NCBI GenBank assembly: GCA_036381175.1
Contig: DASVDI010000009.1
Span: 1 to 64,000, forward strand
Direction of reading: 5' to 3'
DNA length: 64,000 nt
From: JAJUFS01 sp036381175
Lineage (GTDB): Bacteria > Pseudomonadota > Gammaproteobacteria > Natronospirales > JAJUFS01
Position numbers and translations under genes: made by a program. Of the stretch, positions 15,313 through 24,268 are shown in pieces (positions within the stretch are counted from its first letter, which is position 1; each line of letters opens with the position of its first letter). Below the pieces are notes generated by a model. The model was not told the origin of the DNA and searched no databases. It was given only the letters and a program-made list of their open reading frames with translations.

Positions 15313-18183
15313 TCATTTTCTTTGAGCAGCCTTCTTTTTCTTTGTCGTGGATGAAAGCAAAGGTGCGAGGTAATGGCCCGTGTAGGATTTTTTCTTGCCG
15401 GCCAAAGATTCGGGCGTTCCTTCCGCAACAACCGTTCCGCCGCCGTCACCGCCTTCCGGGCCCATGTCGATGATCCAGTCGGCGGTCTTGATGACATCAA
15501 GATTGTGTTCGATCACGACAATCGTATTGCCATGATCACGCAGGCGATGCAGCACGCCGAGCAATTGCTCGATGTCGTGAAAGTGCAGGCCCGTCGTCGG
15601 TTCGTCGAGAATGTACAGCGTGCGTCCGGTATCGCGCTTGGAAAGTTCGCGCGCGAGTTTCACGCGTTGCGCTTCACCGCCGGACAAGGTTGTCGCGTTC
15701 TGGCCAAGGCGAATGTAGGAAAGGCCGACGTCCATCAGCGTCTGCAACTTGCGCGCGATGGTCGGCACCGGCCGGAAGAATTCCAGCGCGTCCTCCACGG
15801 TCATCTCCAGCACTTCGCTGATGTTTTTTCCCTTGTAGCGGATGTCGAGCGTCTCGCGGTTGTAGCGCTTGCCTTTGCAGATATCGCAGGCAACGTAAAT
15901 GTCCGGCAGGAAATGCATTTCCACCTTGATGACGCCATCGCCCTGGCAGGCTTCGCAGCGGCCGCCTTTCACGTTGAACGAGAAACGTCCCGGCTTGTAA
16001 CCGCGCGCGCGTGATTCCGGCGTTTCCGCGAACAGATCGCGGATCGGCGTGAACAAGCCCGTGTACGTCGCGGGATTCGAACGCGGCGTACGGCCGATCG
16101 GTGACTGGTCGATATCGATGACCTTGTCCACCTGCTGCAAACCGTCGATGCGATCGAACGGTGCTGGCTCGTCGGATGCGCCGTATAGCTCGCGCGCCGC
16201 ATACTTATATAAGGTGTCGTTGATCAGCGTGGATTTGCCGGAACCGGACACTCCCGTGACGCAGGTCATCAAGCCCAGCGGAATGGAAACGGTTACATCC
16301 TTGAGATTGTTGCCGCGCGCGCCGTGCAACACGAGCTGCTGGTCTTTCTGCCGTGGCGTGCGCATATCCGGCACCGCGATCTTGCGGCGACCGGAAAGAA
16401 ATTGTCCTGTCAGTGAAGCCGCACTTTTTTCGATGTCGCGCGGCGTGCCTTGCGCAACAATCGTGCCGCCGTGCACACCGGCGCCCGGGCCCATGTCGAG
16501 CACGTGGTCCGCGTGGCGGATGGCGTCCTCGTCATGTTCGACCACGATCACCGAATTGCCGAGATCACGCAGGCGAACGAGTGTGTCGAGCAGGCGCTGG
16601 TTGTCGCGCTGGTGCAGGCCGATGGAAGGCTCGTCGAGAATGTACATCACGCCGACAAGACCCGAACCGATCTGGCTGGCGAGACGAATGCGCTGCGCTT
16701 CACCGCCGGACAAAGTTTCGGCGCTGCGATCGAGCGTGAGGTAATCGAGCCCGACATCAACGAGGAAGGTAAGCCGGTCGGAAATTTCCTTGACGATCTT
16801 TTTCGCGATCTCGCCCTTGCGGCCGGGTAGTTTCAGCTTGTCGAAAAACGCCTTGGATTTTCCGACGGCAGTCGCCGTGATTTCCGGCAGGCTTTGTTCC
16901 GCGACGAAGACATGTCGCGCGGGTTTGTTCAGACGCGTGCCTTCGCAATCGGGGCAGGGCCGCGTTGAAAGGTATTTCGCGAGTTCCTCGCGCACCATCT
17001 GCGATTCGGTTTCGCGATAGCGGCGTTCCATGTTCGGCAGAATGCCTTCGAAGCGGTGCTCGCGCTGCGTGTTCGTGCCGCGTTCGTTGAAATAACGGAA
17101 CTTGATTTTCGTCTCGCCGGAACCGTACAGCACGATTTTCCGGATCTTTTCCGGCAGATCCTCGAATGGCGTTTCGATGTCGAACTTGTAGTGATCCGCC
17201 AGCGATTTGATCATCTGGAAATAATACGCATTGCGCCGGTCCCAGCCGCGTATCGCGCCGCCCGCGAGTGACAAATGCGGATGTCCGACGACGCGCGAGG
17301 CGTCGAAGAACTGCTTTACGCCGAGGCCATCACAACCCGTGCACGCACCGACAGGATTGTTGAACGAAAACAATCGCGGTTCGAGTTCCGACAGCGAGTA
17401 ACCGCACTCGGGGCAGGCGAACTTCGCGGAGAAAACAATCTCCGCCGAATTCTTCGTCTTCTTGTCCTGCTCGAGCGGCGCGATCTTCGCCGTGCCATCG
17501 GCAAGTGCGAGTGCAGTTTCGAAAGATTCCGCCAGGCGTTGCGCGAGATCGTCACGCACCTTGAAGCGATCGATCACCGCCTCGATGGTGTGCTTCTTGC
17601 GCAGATCGAGCGTCGGCGGTTGATCGAGATCCACAACCTTCCCGTTCACGCGCGCGCGGATGAAACCCTGCGCGCGCAGTTCCGTCAGCAGTTGCACGTG
17701 CTCGCCCTTGCGATTCGCAATCACCGGCGCAAGCAACATCAACGGCGTGCCTTCCGGCAGGTTCATCACCTGGTCAACCATCTGCGAAACGGTTTGCGCT
17801 TCGAGTTCCGTACCGTGTTCAGGGCAGTGCGGCGTGCCGGCGCGCGCGTACAGCAGGCGCAGGTAATCGTAGATTTCCGTTACCGTGCCGACGGTCGAAC
17901 GCGGGTTGTGCGAGGTGGATTTCTGCTCGATGGAAATTGCCGGCGACAAACCCTGGATGTCATCGACGTCGGGCTTTTCCATCATCGACAGGAATTGCCG
18001 CGCGTACGTCGAGAGTGACTCGACATAACGGCGTTGGCCTTCCGCGTAAATGGTGTCGAATGCGAGTGACGATTTGCCGGAGCCGGACAAGCCGGTGATG
18101 ACGATCAGCTTGTCGCGTGGCAGTTCGAGATCGAGATTCCTGAGATTGTGCGTCCGCGCGCCGCGGATCTGAATGCTGTCCAT
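15313..18183 (-). CDS. uvrA: UvrABC excinuclease subunit A
   Basis: UvrA is the damage-sensing ATPase of nucleotide excision repair; it loads UvrB onto lesions. The 956-residue product has two ABC ATPase modules. Walker A motifs are GLSGSGKSS (about residue 32) and GVSGSGKST (about 645), signatures LSGGEAQRIRLASQIGSG and LSGGEAQRVKLARELSKR, and Walker B motifs ILDEPSIGLH and ILDEPTTGLH. Zinc-binding Cys pairs occur in FACPECGYSLSELEP/CTGCDG and GRCEACQGDG/CDICKG. Length is close to the family norm (940). It is divergent from the MFS gene, an arrangement seen with ssb in pseudomonads. Confidence 0.98.
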   Translation of the reverse strand: MDSIQIRGARTHNLRNLDLELPRDKLIVITGLSGSGKSSLAFDTIYAEGQRRYVESLSTYARQFLSMMEKPDVDDIQGLSPAISIEQKSTSHNPRSTVGTVTEIYDYLRLLYARAGTPHCPEHGTELEAQTVSQMVDQVMNLPEGTPLMLLAPVIANRKGEHVQLLTELRAQGFIRARVNGKVVDLDQPPTLDLRKKHTIEAVIDRFKVRDDLAQRLAESFETALALADGTAKIAPLEQDKKTKNSAEIVFSAKFACPECGYSLSELEPRLFSFNNPVGACTGCDGLGVKQFFDASRVVGHPHLSLAGGAIRGWDRRNAYYFQMIKSLADHYKFDIETPFEDLPEKIRKIVLYGSGETKIKFRYFNERGTNTQREHRFEGILPNMERRYRETESQMVREELAKYLSTRPCPDCEGTRLNKPARHVFVAEQSLPEITATAVGKSKAFFDKLKLPGRKGEIAKKIVKEISDRLTFLVDVGLDYLTLDRSAETLSGGEAQRIRLASQIGSGLVGVMYILDEPSIGLHQRDNQRLLDTLVRLRDLGNSVIVVEHDEDAIRHADHVLDMGPGAGVHGGTIVAQGTPRDIEKSAASLTGQFLSGRRKIAVPDMRTPRQKDQQLVLHGARGNNLKDVTVSIPLGLMTCVTGVSGSGKSTLINDTLYKYAARELYGASDEPAPFDRIDGLQQVDKVIDIDQSPIGRTPRSNPATYTGLFTPIRDLFAETPESRARGYKPGRFSFNVKGGRCEACQGDGVIKVEMHFLPDIYVACDICKGKRYNRETLDIRYKGKNISEVLEMTVEDALEFFRPVPTIARKLQTLMDVGLSYIRLGQNATTLSGGEAQRVKLARELSKRDTGRTLYILDEPTTGLHFHDIEQLLGVLHRLRDHGNTIVVIEHNLDVIKTADWIIDMGPEGGDGGGTVVAEGTPESLAGKKKSYTGHYLAPLLSSTTKKKKAAQRK

Positions 18184-18284
18184 TCTGCTTGTCGGGGACC
18201 GTCTTAGGGTGGGGAATCGAACCTGTTACTATACGCGGCCTTGTGCGTGACCCGCAAAGCGACTTTCAGCATGAATTCACTTCG

Positions 18285-19457
18285 ATGAACCGCGTCTCCT
18301 CGTCTGTTTCATGGGGTTCGATCAGCGCGCTTTCGACCCTGCTCGGCCTGCGCATGCTCGGCCTGTTCATGGTGCTGCCCGTGCTCGCCCTGCATGTCGG
18401 CGAAATGCCGGGCGCAACGCCGTTGGCGGCGGGACTTGCGCTCGGCATTTACGGACTGACGCAGGCCGTCTTCCAGTTGCCGTTCGGGTGGCTGTCCGAT
18501 CGCTTCGGGCGAAAGCCGGTCATATTTTTCGGGCTCGCGGTGTTTGCCGCCGGCAGCGTGCTGGCCGCAGTCGCCACGACGCCTGCCGCATTGATCGCCG
18601 GTCGCGCATTGCAAGGCGCAGGCGCGATTTCCGCGGCGGTCATCGCGCTGGTCGGCGATCTCACACCCACGAACCGGCGCACGCGCGTCATGGCGCTGGT
18701 CGGCATCGTGATCGGCATGGCGTTCATTCTTGCGTTTGTCGTGGGCCCGACCGTTGCGGGCTGGATCGGCGTGCCGGGACTTTTCTGGCTCACCGCAGGT
18801 TTCGCGCTCATCGGCGTGCTGTTGCTCCTGCCGATTGCGGCACCGCCACCGGCGCCCGCCGAAGACCTGTTACCCTTGCGCGAGGTATTTCCACTCGTTG
18901 CGCCGCAAGCACTCGGCATTTTTGCGCTGCACGCCATTATGACCGCAACGTTTCTCGCCGTTCCCGTGCTGCTCACCGACGGCTTCAACATCCCGCGCGG
19001 CGAACACGGTGGCGTTTACTTGCCCGTCATGCTCGGCTCGCTGTTTCTGCTTGCGCCGCTGATCCTGCTGCAGGAGCGCCGCTCGCCGTGGCTGGCCTTG
19101 CTGCTCGCGGTACTCGCGATTGTTCTCGGGCAGGGCGGGCTGGCGCTCGCAGACTCGGATATGGCGTTTTTCCTCGCTCTCGCGGTGTTTTTCGGCGGTT
19201 TCAACTTTGTCGAGGCCCAGTTCCCCGCCACCGTCTCGGTCGCGGCCGGCAGCCGGGGACGTGGCTCGGCGCTTGGAATCTACGCGACCGCGCAATTCCT
19301 CGGGGCTTTCACCGGCGGAATTATTGGCGGTCTGCTGGCAAGCTGGGGCGGATCGGCCGCGGTGCTGGCCGGAAATGTTGTGGTGGCGGTGATCTGGCTC
19401 CTGATTCTCGCCGGTTACCGTCTCAAGCAGGGTGCAGGGCGGCCCAAATATCCGTAA
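18285..19457 (+). CDS. Major facilitator superfamily transporter
   Basis: The 390-residue product has about twelve hydrophobic segments and the MFS loop 2-3 motif A as GWLSDRFGRKPVI (about residue 70), plus a motif C-like GIVIGMAFILAFVVGPTVAG. It is probably a drug/proton antiporter-like exporter or sugar efflux protein; the substrate is unknown. ATG 18285 is chosen over an in-frame codon at 18189 because the first membrane helix starts shortly after it. It sits between divergent uvrA and ssb, the same neighbourhood as PA4233 in Pseudomonas aeruginosa, which supports orthology but not function. Confidence 0.88.
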   Translation: MNRVSSSVSWGSISALSTLLGLRMLGLFMVLPVLALHVGEMPGATPLAAGLALGIYGLTQAVFQLPFGWLSDRFGRKPVIFFGLAVFAAGSVLAAVATTPAALIAGRALQGAGAISAAVIALVGDLTPTNRRTRVMALVGIVIGMAFILAFVVGPTVAGWIGVPGLFWLTAGFALIGVLLLLPIAAPPPAPAEDLLPLREVFPLVAPQALGIFALHAIMTATFLAVPVLLTDGFNIPRGEHGGVYLPVMLGSLFLLAPLILLQERRSPWLALLLAVLAIVLGQGGLALADSDMAFFLALAVFFGGFNFVEAQFPATVSVAAGSRGRGSALGIYATAQFLGAFTGGIIGGLLASWGGSAAVLAGNVVVAVIWLLILAGYRLKQGAGRPKYP

Positions 19458-19508
19458 AATAAGCCGCTTTCTGCCTGTGCGGCTGCGCCTGAAGACAAGG
19501 AGAATTCA

Positions 19509-20012
19509 ATGGCTCGGGGAATCAACAAGGTCATCCTGGTCGGCAACCTGGGAGCGGATCCGGAAGTCCGGTATGCCGCCAACGGCAATGCGGTCACGCG
19601 GATCAACATCGCCACGTCCGAACAATGGAAAGACAAGCAGACCGGCGACCAGCAGGAACGCACCGAATGGCACCGCGTCGTGTTCTTCGGCCGTCTTGGC
19701 GAAATCGCCGGCGAATACCTGCGCAAGGGCTCGCAGGTTTACATCGAGGGCAGCCTGCGCACCTCGAGTTATGAAAAGGAAGGCCAGAAACACTATTCGA
19801 CCGACATCATCGCCAACGAAATGCAGATGCTCGGTGGCCGTGGCGGCCAAGGCGGTGGCCAGCAGGGCGGCGACAATAACTTTGGCGGCGGGCGCGGCCA
19901 AGGTGGTGCCCAGAGCGGTGGACAAGGCGGCGCTTCCTCCGGCGGACAAGGCCAGAACACGGGCCGCAGCCAGGGCGGCGCAGACGATTTCGACGACGAC
20001 ATTCCTTTCTGA
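19509..20012 (+). CDS. ssb: Single-stranded DNA-binding protein
   Basis: SSB coats single-stranded DNA in replication, recombination and repair. The 167-residue product has an N-terminal OB fold (MARGINKVILVGNLGADPEV to about residue 110), a Gly/Gln/Ser-rich low-complexity linker with repeated GGQGG-type units, and the acidic C-terminal tip DDFDDDIPF that recruits partner proteins. AAGGAG precedes the ATG. The linker-rich form is usual for proteobacteria. It follows the MFS gene by 51 bases. Confidence 0.97.
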   Translation: MARGINKVILVGNLGADPEVRYAANGNAVTRINIATSEQWKDKQTGDQQERTEWHRVVFFGRLGEIAGEYLRKGSQVYIEGSLRTSSYEKEGQKHYSTDIIANEMQMLGGRGGQGGGQQGGDNNFGGGRGQGGAQSGGQGGASSGGQGQNTGRSQGGADDFDDDIPF

Positions 20013-20024
20013 TCGGGCGGGTCT

Positions 20025-20080
20025 TGGAGAATTTCGGACACGGGGCCATTCGGCTCCGTGCGTGCGTATGAAATTCTCTA
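20025..20080 (+). promoter_or_regulatory. Structured leader between ssb and the ATP sulfurylase/APS kinase gene
   Basis: An outer 11-pair stem (20025-20035 with 20070-20080, core GAGAATTTC/GAAATTCTC, one G-T pair) encloses a second 9-pair hairpin (CACGGGGCC at 20039-20047 with GGCTCCGTG at 20052-20060, loop ATTC, one G-T pair). It ends 18 bases before the start codon and has no T tract, so it looks more like a folded 5' leader than a plain terminator. It could equally protect the 3' end of the ssb mRNA. I do not recognise a known riboswitch class. Confidence 0.5.
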
Positions 20081-20098
20081 TTCAATACTGGAGACACG

Positions 20099-21844
20099 AT
20101 GACCGATCTGACTCAGCCACACGCCAGCACGCTTGAAAGCCTCAATCCTCCGCACGGCGGCAAACTCAAGGATCTTTACCTGGGCGAAGCCGATGCGAAC
20201 CGCGAACGGGAGCGCGCGCGCGATTACGCCTCGTGGGATTTGAGCGCGCGCCAGTTGTGCGATATCGAGCTGCTGTTGAATGGCGGCTTCTCGCCGCTCG
20301 ACGGATTCATGGGCAAGGCGGATTACGAATCCGTCTGCAAGGACATGCGGCTCGCCGATGGCACCGTGTGGCCAATGCCGATCACGCTGGACATCCCGGA
20401 AGATGCCGCAAGCCGGATAAAAACGGGCGAGATTGTCGCGCTGCGCGATCCTGAAGGCGTGTTGATCGCGACGCTCGAAGTCAGTGACATCTGGCGGCCG
20501 GATTTGCGCGCGGAAGCTGTCGCAGTGTTCGGCTCCGATGACGAAAAACATCCAGCAGTAAATCTCCTGCTGAATCGCTCCAACCCGGTTTATATCGGCG
20601 GCAAGTTGCGTGGCGTTGAAGCGCCGACGCATTACGATTTCCGGCACCTGCGCAGAACACCGGGCGAGTTGCGTGCCGAGTTCAGGAAACGCGGCTGGCA
20701 GCGCATCGTCGCCTTCCAGACGCGCAACCCGATGCACCGCGCACACCAGGAGCTCACCTTCCGCGCCGCGAAACAGGAAGACGCGAACCTCGTCATCCAG
20801 CCCGTCGTCGGCATGACCAAGCCGGGCGACATCGACCACTACACGCGCGTGCGCTGCTACGAACATCTTGTGAAGCATTATCCTGCGGAGAGCACCATGC
20901 TCTCGCTGCTGCCGCTCGCAATGCGCATGGGCGGTCCGCGCGAAGCGTTGTGGCACGCCATCATCCGCAAGAATTTCGGTTTCACGCATTTCATCGTCGG
21001 ACGCGATCACGCCGGCCCGGGCAAGAACAGCCAGGGCGAGGATTTCTACGGCCCGTACGACGCGCAGGAGCTCGTGAAAAAGCACGAGGACGAACTCGGC
21101 ATCAAGCTCGTGCCGTTCCAGATGATGGTTTACGTCGAAGAGCGCGGCGAATACGCACCGATCGATGAAACGAAGAAAGGCGAGACCGTGCTGAACATTT
21201 CGGGCACGGAGTTTCGTCGCCGCCTGCAGGAAGGTCTCGACATTCCCGAATGGTTTTCGTTTCCGGATGTCGTCGCCGAACTGCGCAAGACGCATCCACC
21301 GCGTGACAAGCAGGGCTTCACGATTTTCTTCACCGGGCTTTCCGGTTCCGGCAAATCCACCATTGCGAATGCATTGATGGTCAAGCTCATGGAGCTGGGT
21401 GGACGCCACGTGACGATGCTGGACGGCGACCACGTGCGCAAGCACTTGTCGAGCGAGCTGGGTTTCTCGAAGGAACATCGCGACATCAACATTCGCCGCA
21501 TCGGCTACGTCGCGAGCGAGATCACGAAGAACGGTGGCGCGGCCATCTGCGCCCCGATCGCGCCGTATGCCGCAACGCGCCGCGATGTGCGCGAAATGAT
21601 CGAGCCACTGGGCGGCTTTCTTGAAGTGCACGTCGCGACGCCGCTGGAAGTCTGCGAAGAGCGCGACCGCAAGGGCCTTTACGCGAAAGCGCGCGCCGGC
21701 GTGATCAAGGAATTCACCGGCATCAGTGATCCTTACGAGGAGCCGGAAAATCCCGAGATGCGTATCGATACGCGCGAGATGAGCGCGGGCGACGCCGCAC
21801 AGCGGATTGTCGCGAAACTGGAAAATCTCGGATTCATCAAATAG
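20099..21844 (+). CDS. sat-cysC: Fused sulfate adenylyltransferase (Sat) / adenylylsulfate kinase (CysC)
   Basis: This 581-residue cytosolic enzyme should turn sulfate and ATP into APS and then PAPS. Residues about 1-170 are the PUA-like N-terminal domain and about 175-390 the ATP sulfurylase catalytic domain, with QTRNPMHRAH at 207-216 and GRDHAGPG. Residues 400-575 are an APS kinase with the P-loop GLSGSGKST at 413-421 and the segment LDGDHVRKHL. This is the homomeric Sat type, not the CysD/CysN GTPase type. PAPS can serve cysteine synthesis or sulfation; no cysH and no sulfotransferase is in the window. The position at the head of the polysaccharide locus makes sulfated glycan an option, not a proof. 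Confidence 0.93.
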   Translation: MTDLTQPHASTLESLNPPHGGKLKDLYLGEADANRERERARDYASWDLSARQLCDIELLLNGGFSPLDGFMGKADYESVCKDMRLADGTVWPMPITLDIPEDAASRIKTGEIVALRDPEGVLIATLEVSDIWRPDLRAEAVAVFGSDDEKHPAVNLLLNRSNPVYIGGKLRGVEAPTHYDFRHLRRTPGELRAEFRKRGWQRIVAFQTRNPMHRAHQELTFRAAKQEDANLVIQPVVGMTKPGDIDHYTRVRCYEHLVKHYPAESTMLSLLPLAMRMGGPREALWHAIIRKNFGFTHFIVGRDHAGPGKNSQGEDFYGPYDAQELVKKHEDELGIKLVPFQMMVYVEERGEYAPIDETKKGETVLNISGTEFRRRLQEGLDIPEWFSFPDVVAELRKTHPPRDKQGFTIFFTGLSGSGKSTIANALMVKLMELGGRHVTMLDGDHVRKHLSSELGFSKEHRDINIRRIGYVASEITKNGGAAICAPIAPYAATRRDVREMIEPLGGFLEVHVATPLEVCEERDRKGLYAKARAGVIKEFTGISDPYEEPENPEMRIDTREMSAGDAAQRIVAKLENLGFIK

Positions 21845-21857
21845 CGGGGGTTGGAAA

Positions 21858-23225
21858 ATGGAGCTGCAACAGCGCCTGGATGCGTGTTTCAAGGCTTATG
21901 ACGTTCGCGGACGCGTGCCGGAAGTGCTGGACGACGCACTCGCTTACCGCATTGGCCGGGCATTCGCCGAATATCTCGGCGCGCGCCGGATCGTTGTCGG
22001 CGGTGATGTTCGCGACAGCAGCGAGTCGCTGAAAAAGGCGTTGTCGCTCGGCCTCATCGATGCCGGCTGCGAAGTGATCGACATTGGCCTGTGCGGCACG
22101 GAAGAAATCTATTTTGCCACCTTCCACCTTGGCCTGGATGGTGGCGTGATGGTGACAGCGAGCCACAATCCGCTCGGCTGGAACGGCATGAAGCTGGTTC
22201 GCGAAGAAGCGCGACCCATCAGCGGCGATGCGGGCTTGAACGAAATCAAGAACCTCGTCGCGCAGACGGCGGTTGGTGATCTCGATCGCGAACCCGCTGT
22301 GCAGAAGCTCGACAACCGTCCTGCCTTCGTCGAGCACCTGCTGGGTTATATCGACACCGCGAAGCTGCGCAAGCTGAAGATAGTCGCGAACCCGGGCAAC
22401 GGCGGCGCGGGTCTTGTCGTGAACGCGCTGGAGCCGCACCTGCCGTTCAGTTTCGAGAAAGTTTTCTTCGAACCCGACGGTAGCTTCCCGAACGGCGTGC
22501 CGAACCCCCTGTTGCCGCAGAACCGCGAAGCGACCGCGCACGCAGTGCGCGAAACCGGCGCGGATTTCGGCATTGCATGGGATGGCGATTTTGATCGCTG
22601 TTTCTTTTTCGACGAGCAGGGCAATTTCATCGAAGGCTATTACCTCGTCGGCCTCCTGGGTGCGCAGATGCTCGGCAAGCATCCGGGCACTGCCGTGGTC
22701 TACGAGCCACGCCTGACCTGGAACACCATCGACATGGTGAAAGCCGCCGGCGGCAAACCCGTGCTGTCGAAAACGGGACACGCCTTTCTCAAGGCGAGCC
22801 TGCGCGAGTGCGACGCCGTGTATGGCGGCGAAATGAGTGCGCATCATTATTTCCGCGATTTCAATTATTGCGACAGCGGCATGATTCCCTGGCTGCTGAT
22901 CGCGGAGCGCCTGTCGGAAAGCGGCGCGAGCCTCAGCTCGCTCATCCGCGAACGCATCGCGGCGTTCCCGTGCAGCGGCGAGATCAATCGCACCGTGAAA
23001 GATGCCGATGCTGTCATCACGGCCATCGAAAGACATTACGCCGATGACGCGTTGGCAATCGATCACACCGACGGCGTTTCGATGGAATTTGCCGAGTGGC
23101 GATTCAATCTGCGCAAGTCGAACACCGAACCGGTGATCCGCCTGAACGTGGAGGCGCGCGGCGACGCAAGCCTGATGCAGCAGCAAACGGAAGCCCTGCT
23201 CGGGCTGGTCGGCGGCAAGGCGTGA
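21858..23225 (+). CDS. manB: Phosphomannomutase / phosphoglucomutase
   Basis: The enzyme interconverts mannose-6-phosphate and mannose-1-phosphate (often also glucose phosphates). The 455-residue product has the four-domain alpha-phosphohexomutase layout: the phosphoserine loop TASHNP at 100-105, the metal loop DGDFDR at 242-247, the sugar-binding loop GGEMSAHHYF and the phosphate-binding loop RKSNTEPVIR near the end. The start ATG follows GCGGGGG; longer in-frame versions overlap the previous gene. It supplies Man-1-P for the adjacent ManC and so for GDP-mannose and GDP-D-rhamnose. Confidence 0.93.
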   Translation: MELQQRLDACFKAYDVRGRVPEVLDDALAYRIGRAFAEYLGARRIVVGGDVRDSSESLKKALSLGLIDAGCEVIDIGLCGTEEIYFATFHLGLDGGVMVTASHNPLGWNGMKLVREEARPISGDAGLNEIKNLVAQTAVGDLDREPAVQKLDNRPAFVEHLLGYIDTAKLRKLKIVANPGNGGAGLVVNALEPHLPFSFEKVFFEPDGSFPNGVPNPLLPQNREATAHAVRETGADFGIAWDGDFDRCFFFDEQGNFIEGYYLVGLLGAQMLGKHPGTAVVYEPRLTWNTIDMVKAAGGKPVLSKTGHAFLKASLRECDAVYGGEMSAHHYFRDFNYCDSGMIPWLLIAERLSESGASLSSLIRERIAAFPCSGEINRTVKDADAVITAIERHYADDALAIDHTDGVSMEFAEWRFNLRKSNTEPVIRLNVEARGDASLMQQQTEALLGLVGGKA

Positions 23226-23235
23226 GCACGGCGCG

Positions 23236-24138
23236 GTGAGCAAGCGCTATTACGTCACGGGCGGTTCGGGGTTTGTCGGATCGGTCCTCGAAGAGCGGAT
23301 CAAAGCCACGAACGATGTGTTTGTCGCGATGTCGTCGAATGTCGACATTCGCGATGAAGCCGCGCTCACGCAATCGCTGGCGGATGCGAAGCCGGATTAC
23401 GTAGTGCATCTCGCGGCACAGAGTTTCGTGCCGGATTCGTTCAAGGATCCGCGCGCGACATTCGACGTCAATTTTTACGGCACGCTGAACCTGCTGGTGG
23501 CGCTGCGCGCGAACGATTTCACCGGCCGGCTGCTGTTCGTCGGCTCCGGCGACATGTACGGCCTGGTGCCCCAGGACGAGCAGCCGATCAGCGAAGGCCG
23601 CGCCCTGAAACCGCGGAATCCCTACGCTGTCAGCAAGGTGGCGGCCGAGGCTCTATGCTACCAATGGGCGCAAACCGAGGCGTTCGGCATCGTCATGGCG
23701 CGGCCGTTCAACCACATCGGGCCCGGCCAGGATCCGCGGTTTGCGGTCGCCGATTTTGCAATGCAGATTGCGAGAATGGCGAAAGCCGGAGAACCTCCCG
23801 TTCTCACGGCGGGCGACGTGGATGCCGCGCGCGATTTCACGGACGTTCGCGACATCGTTTCGGCCTATATTGCCCTGCTCGAAGAGGGCCGGCCGGGTGA
23901 GACGTACAACGTCTGTTCGGGCACGAGCCGTCCGGTCCGCGAGCTGATCGAGGAGCTGGCTGCGATTGCCGGGATCGACTTGACCATCGCGCGAGACCCG
24001 GCAAGATACCGCCCGGCGGAGCAGAAGCGGGTCTGCGGCGATCCCGCAAAGCTGCGGAACGACACCGGCTGGGCGCCGCGGATCGAGATGCGCCAGACAC
24101 TGCAGGACACACTCGACTACTGGCTGAAGCGCCTGTAG
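23236..24138 (+). CDS. rmd: GDP-4-keto-6-deoxy-D-mannose reductase (GDP-D-rhamnose synthase)
   Basis: Rmd is expected to reduce the Gmd product to GDP-D-rhamnose. The 300-residue extended SDR has the nucleotide-binding GGSGFVGS at residues 9-16, the catalytic YAVSK (Y-x3-K) and the substrate segment RPFNHIGPGQDPRFAV typical of the Rmd branch. It starts with GTG, ten bases after the phosphomannomutase. Linked gmd and manC in the same cluster favour this call over a UDP-sugar epimerase. An alternative is a reductase giving GDP-6-deoxy-D-talose. Confidence 0.8.
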   Translation: MSKRYYVTGGSGFVGSVLEERIKATNDVFVAMSSNVDIRDEAALTQSLADAKPDYVVHLAAQSFVPDSFKDPRATFDVNFYGTLNLLVALRANDFTGRLLFVGSGDMYGLVPQDEQPISEGRALKPRNPYAVSKVAAEALCYQWAQTEAFGIVMARPFNHIGPGQDPRFAVADFAMQIARMAKAGEPPVLTAGDVDAARDFTDVRDIVSAYIALLEEGRPGETYNVCSGTSRPVRELIEELAAIAGIDLTIARDPARYRPAEQKRVCGDPAKLRNDTGWAPRIEMRQTLQDTLDYWLKRL

Positions 24139-24166
24139 CCGGAGCCGATACATTACCGACCGTCGC

Positions 24167-24215
24167 AGCAACGCATTATTGAGCGACACATTATTAATAG
24201 CGACACATTATTAAT
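24167..24215 (+). repeat. Short AT-rich tandem repeat upstream of manC
   Basis: Two perfect head-to-tail copies of the 17-mer AGCGACACATTATTAAT (24182-24198 and 24199-24215) follow a degenerate copy AGCAACGCATTATTG (24167-24181). They fill most of the 130-base gap between rmd and manC, which otherwise contains a small GTTGCC/GGCAAC hairpin (24243-24257) just before the ribosome binding site. No obvious -35/-10 pair is seen. The copies could be a binding site array or a slippage-prone tract. Confidence 0.8.
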
Positions 24216-24268
24216 AGAGTCAGGGACCGACAGGACTGAAATGTTGCCGAGGGCAACGGGGGCAGAAA

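Noticed and set aside
18223..18238. LexA-like box CTGTTACTATACGCGG upstream of uvrA
   Set aside because: Only the left half matches CTGT and the right half lacks ACAG; about half of the 16 positions agree with the consensus. uvrA is often SOS-regulated, but this site alone does not show it.
19462..19484. Inverted repeat AGCCGC/GCGGCT after the MFS gene as a terminator
   Set aside because: Six pairs with an eleven-base loop and no T tract; transcription into ssb probably continues.
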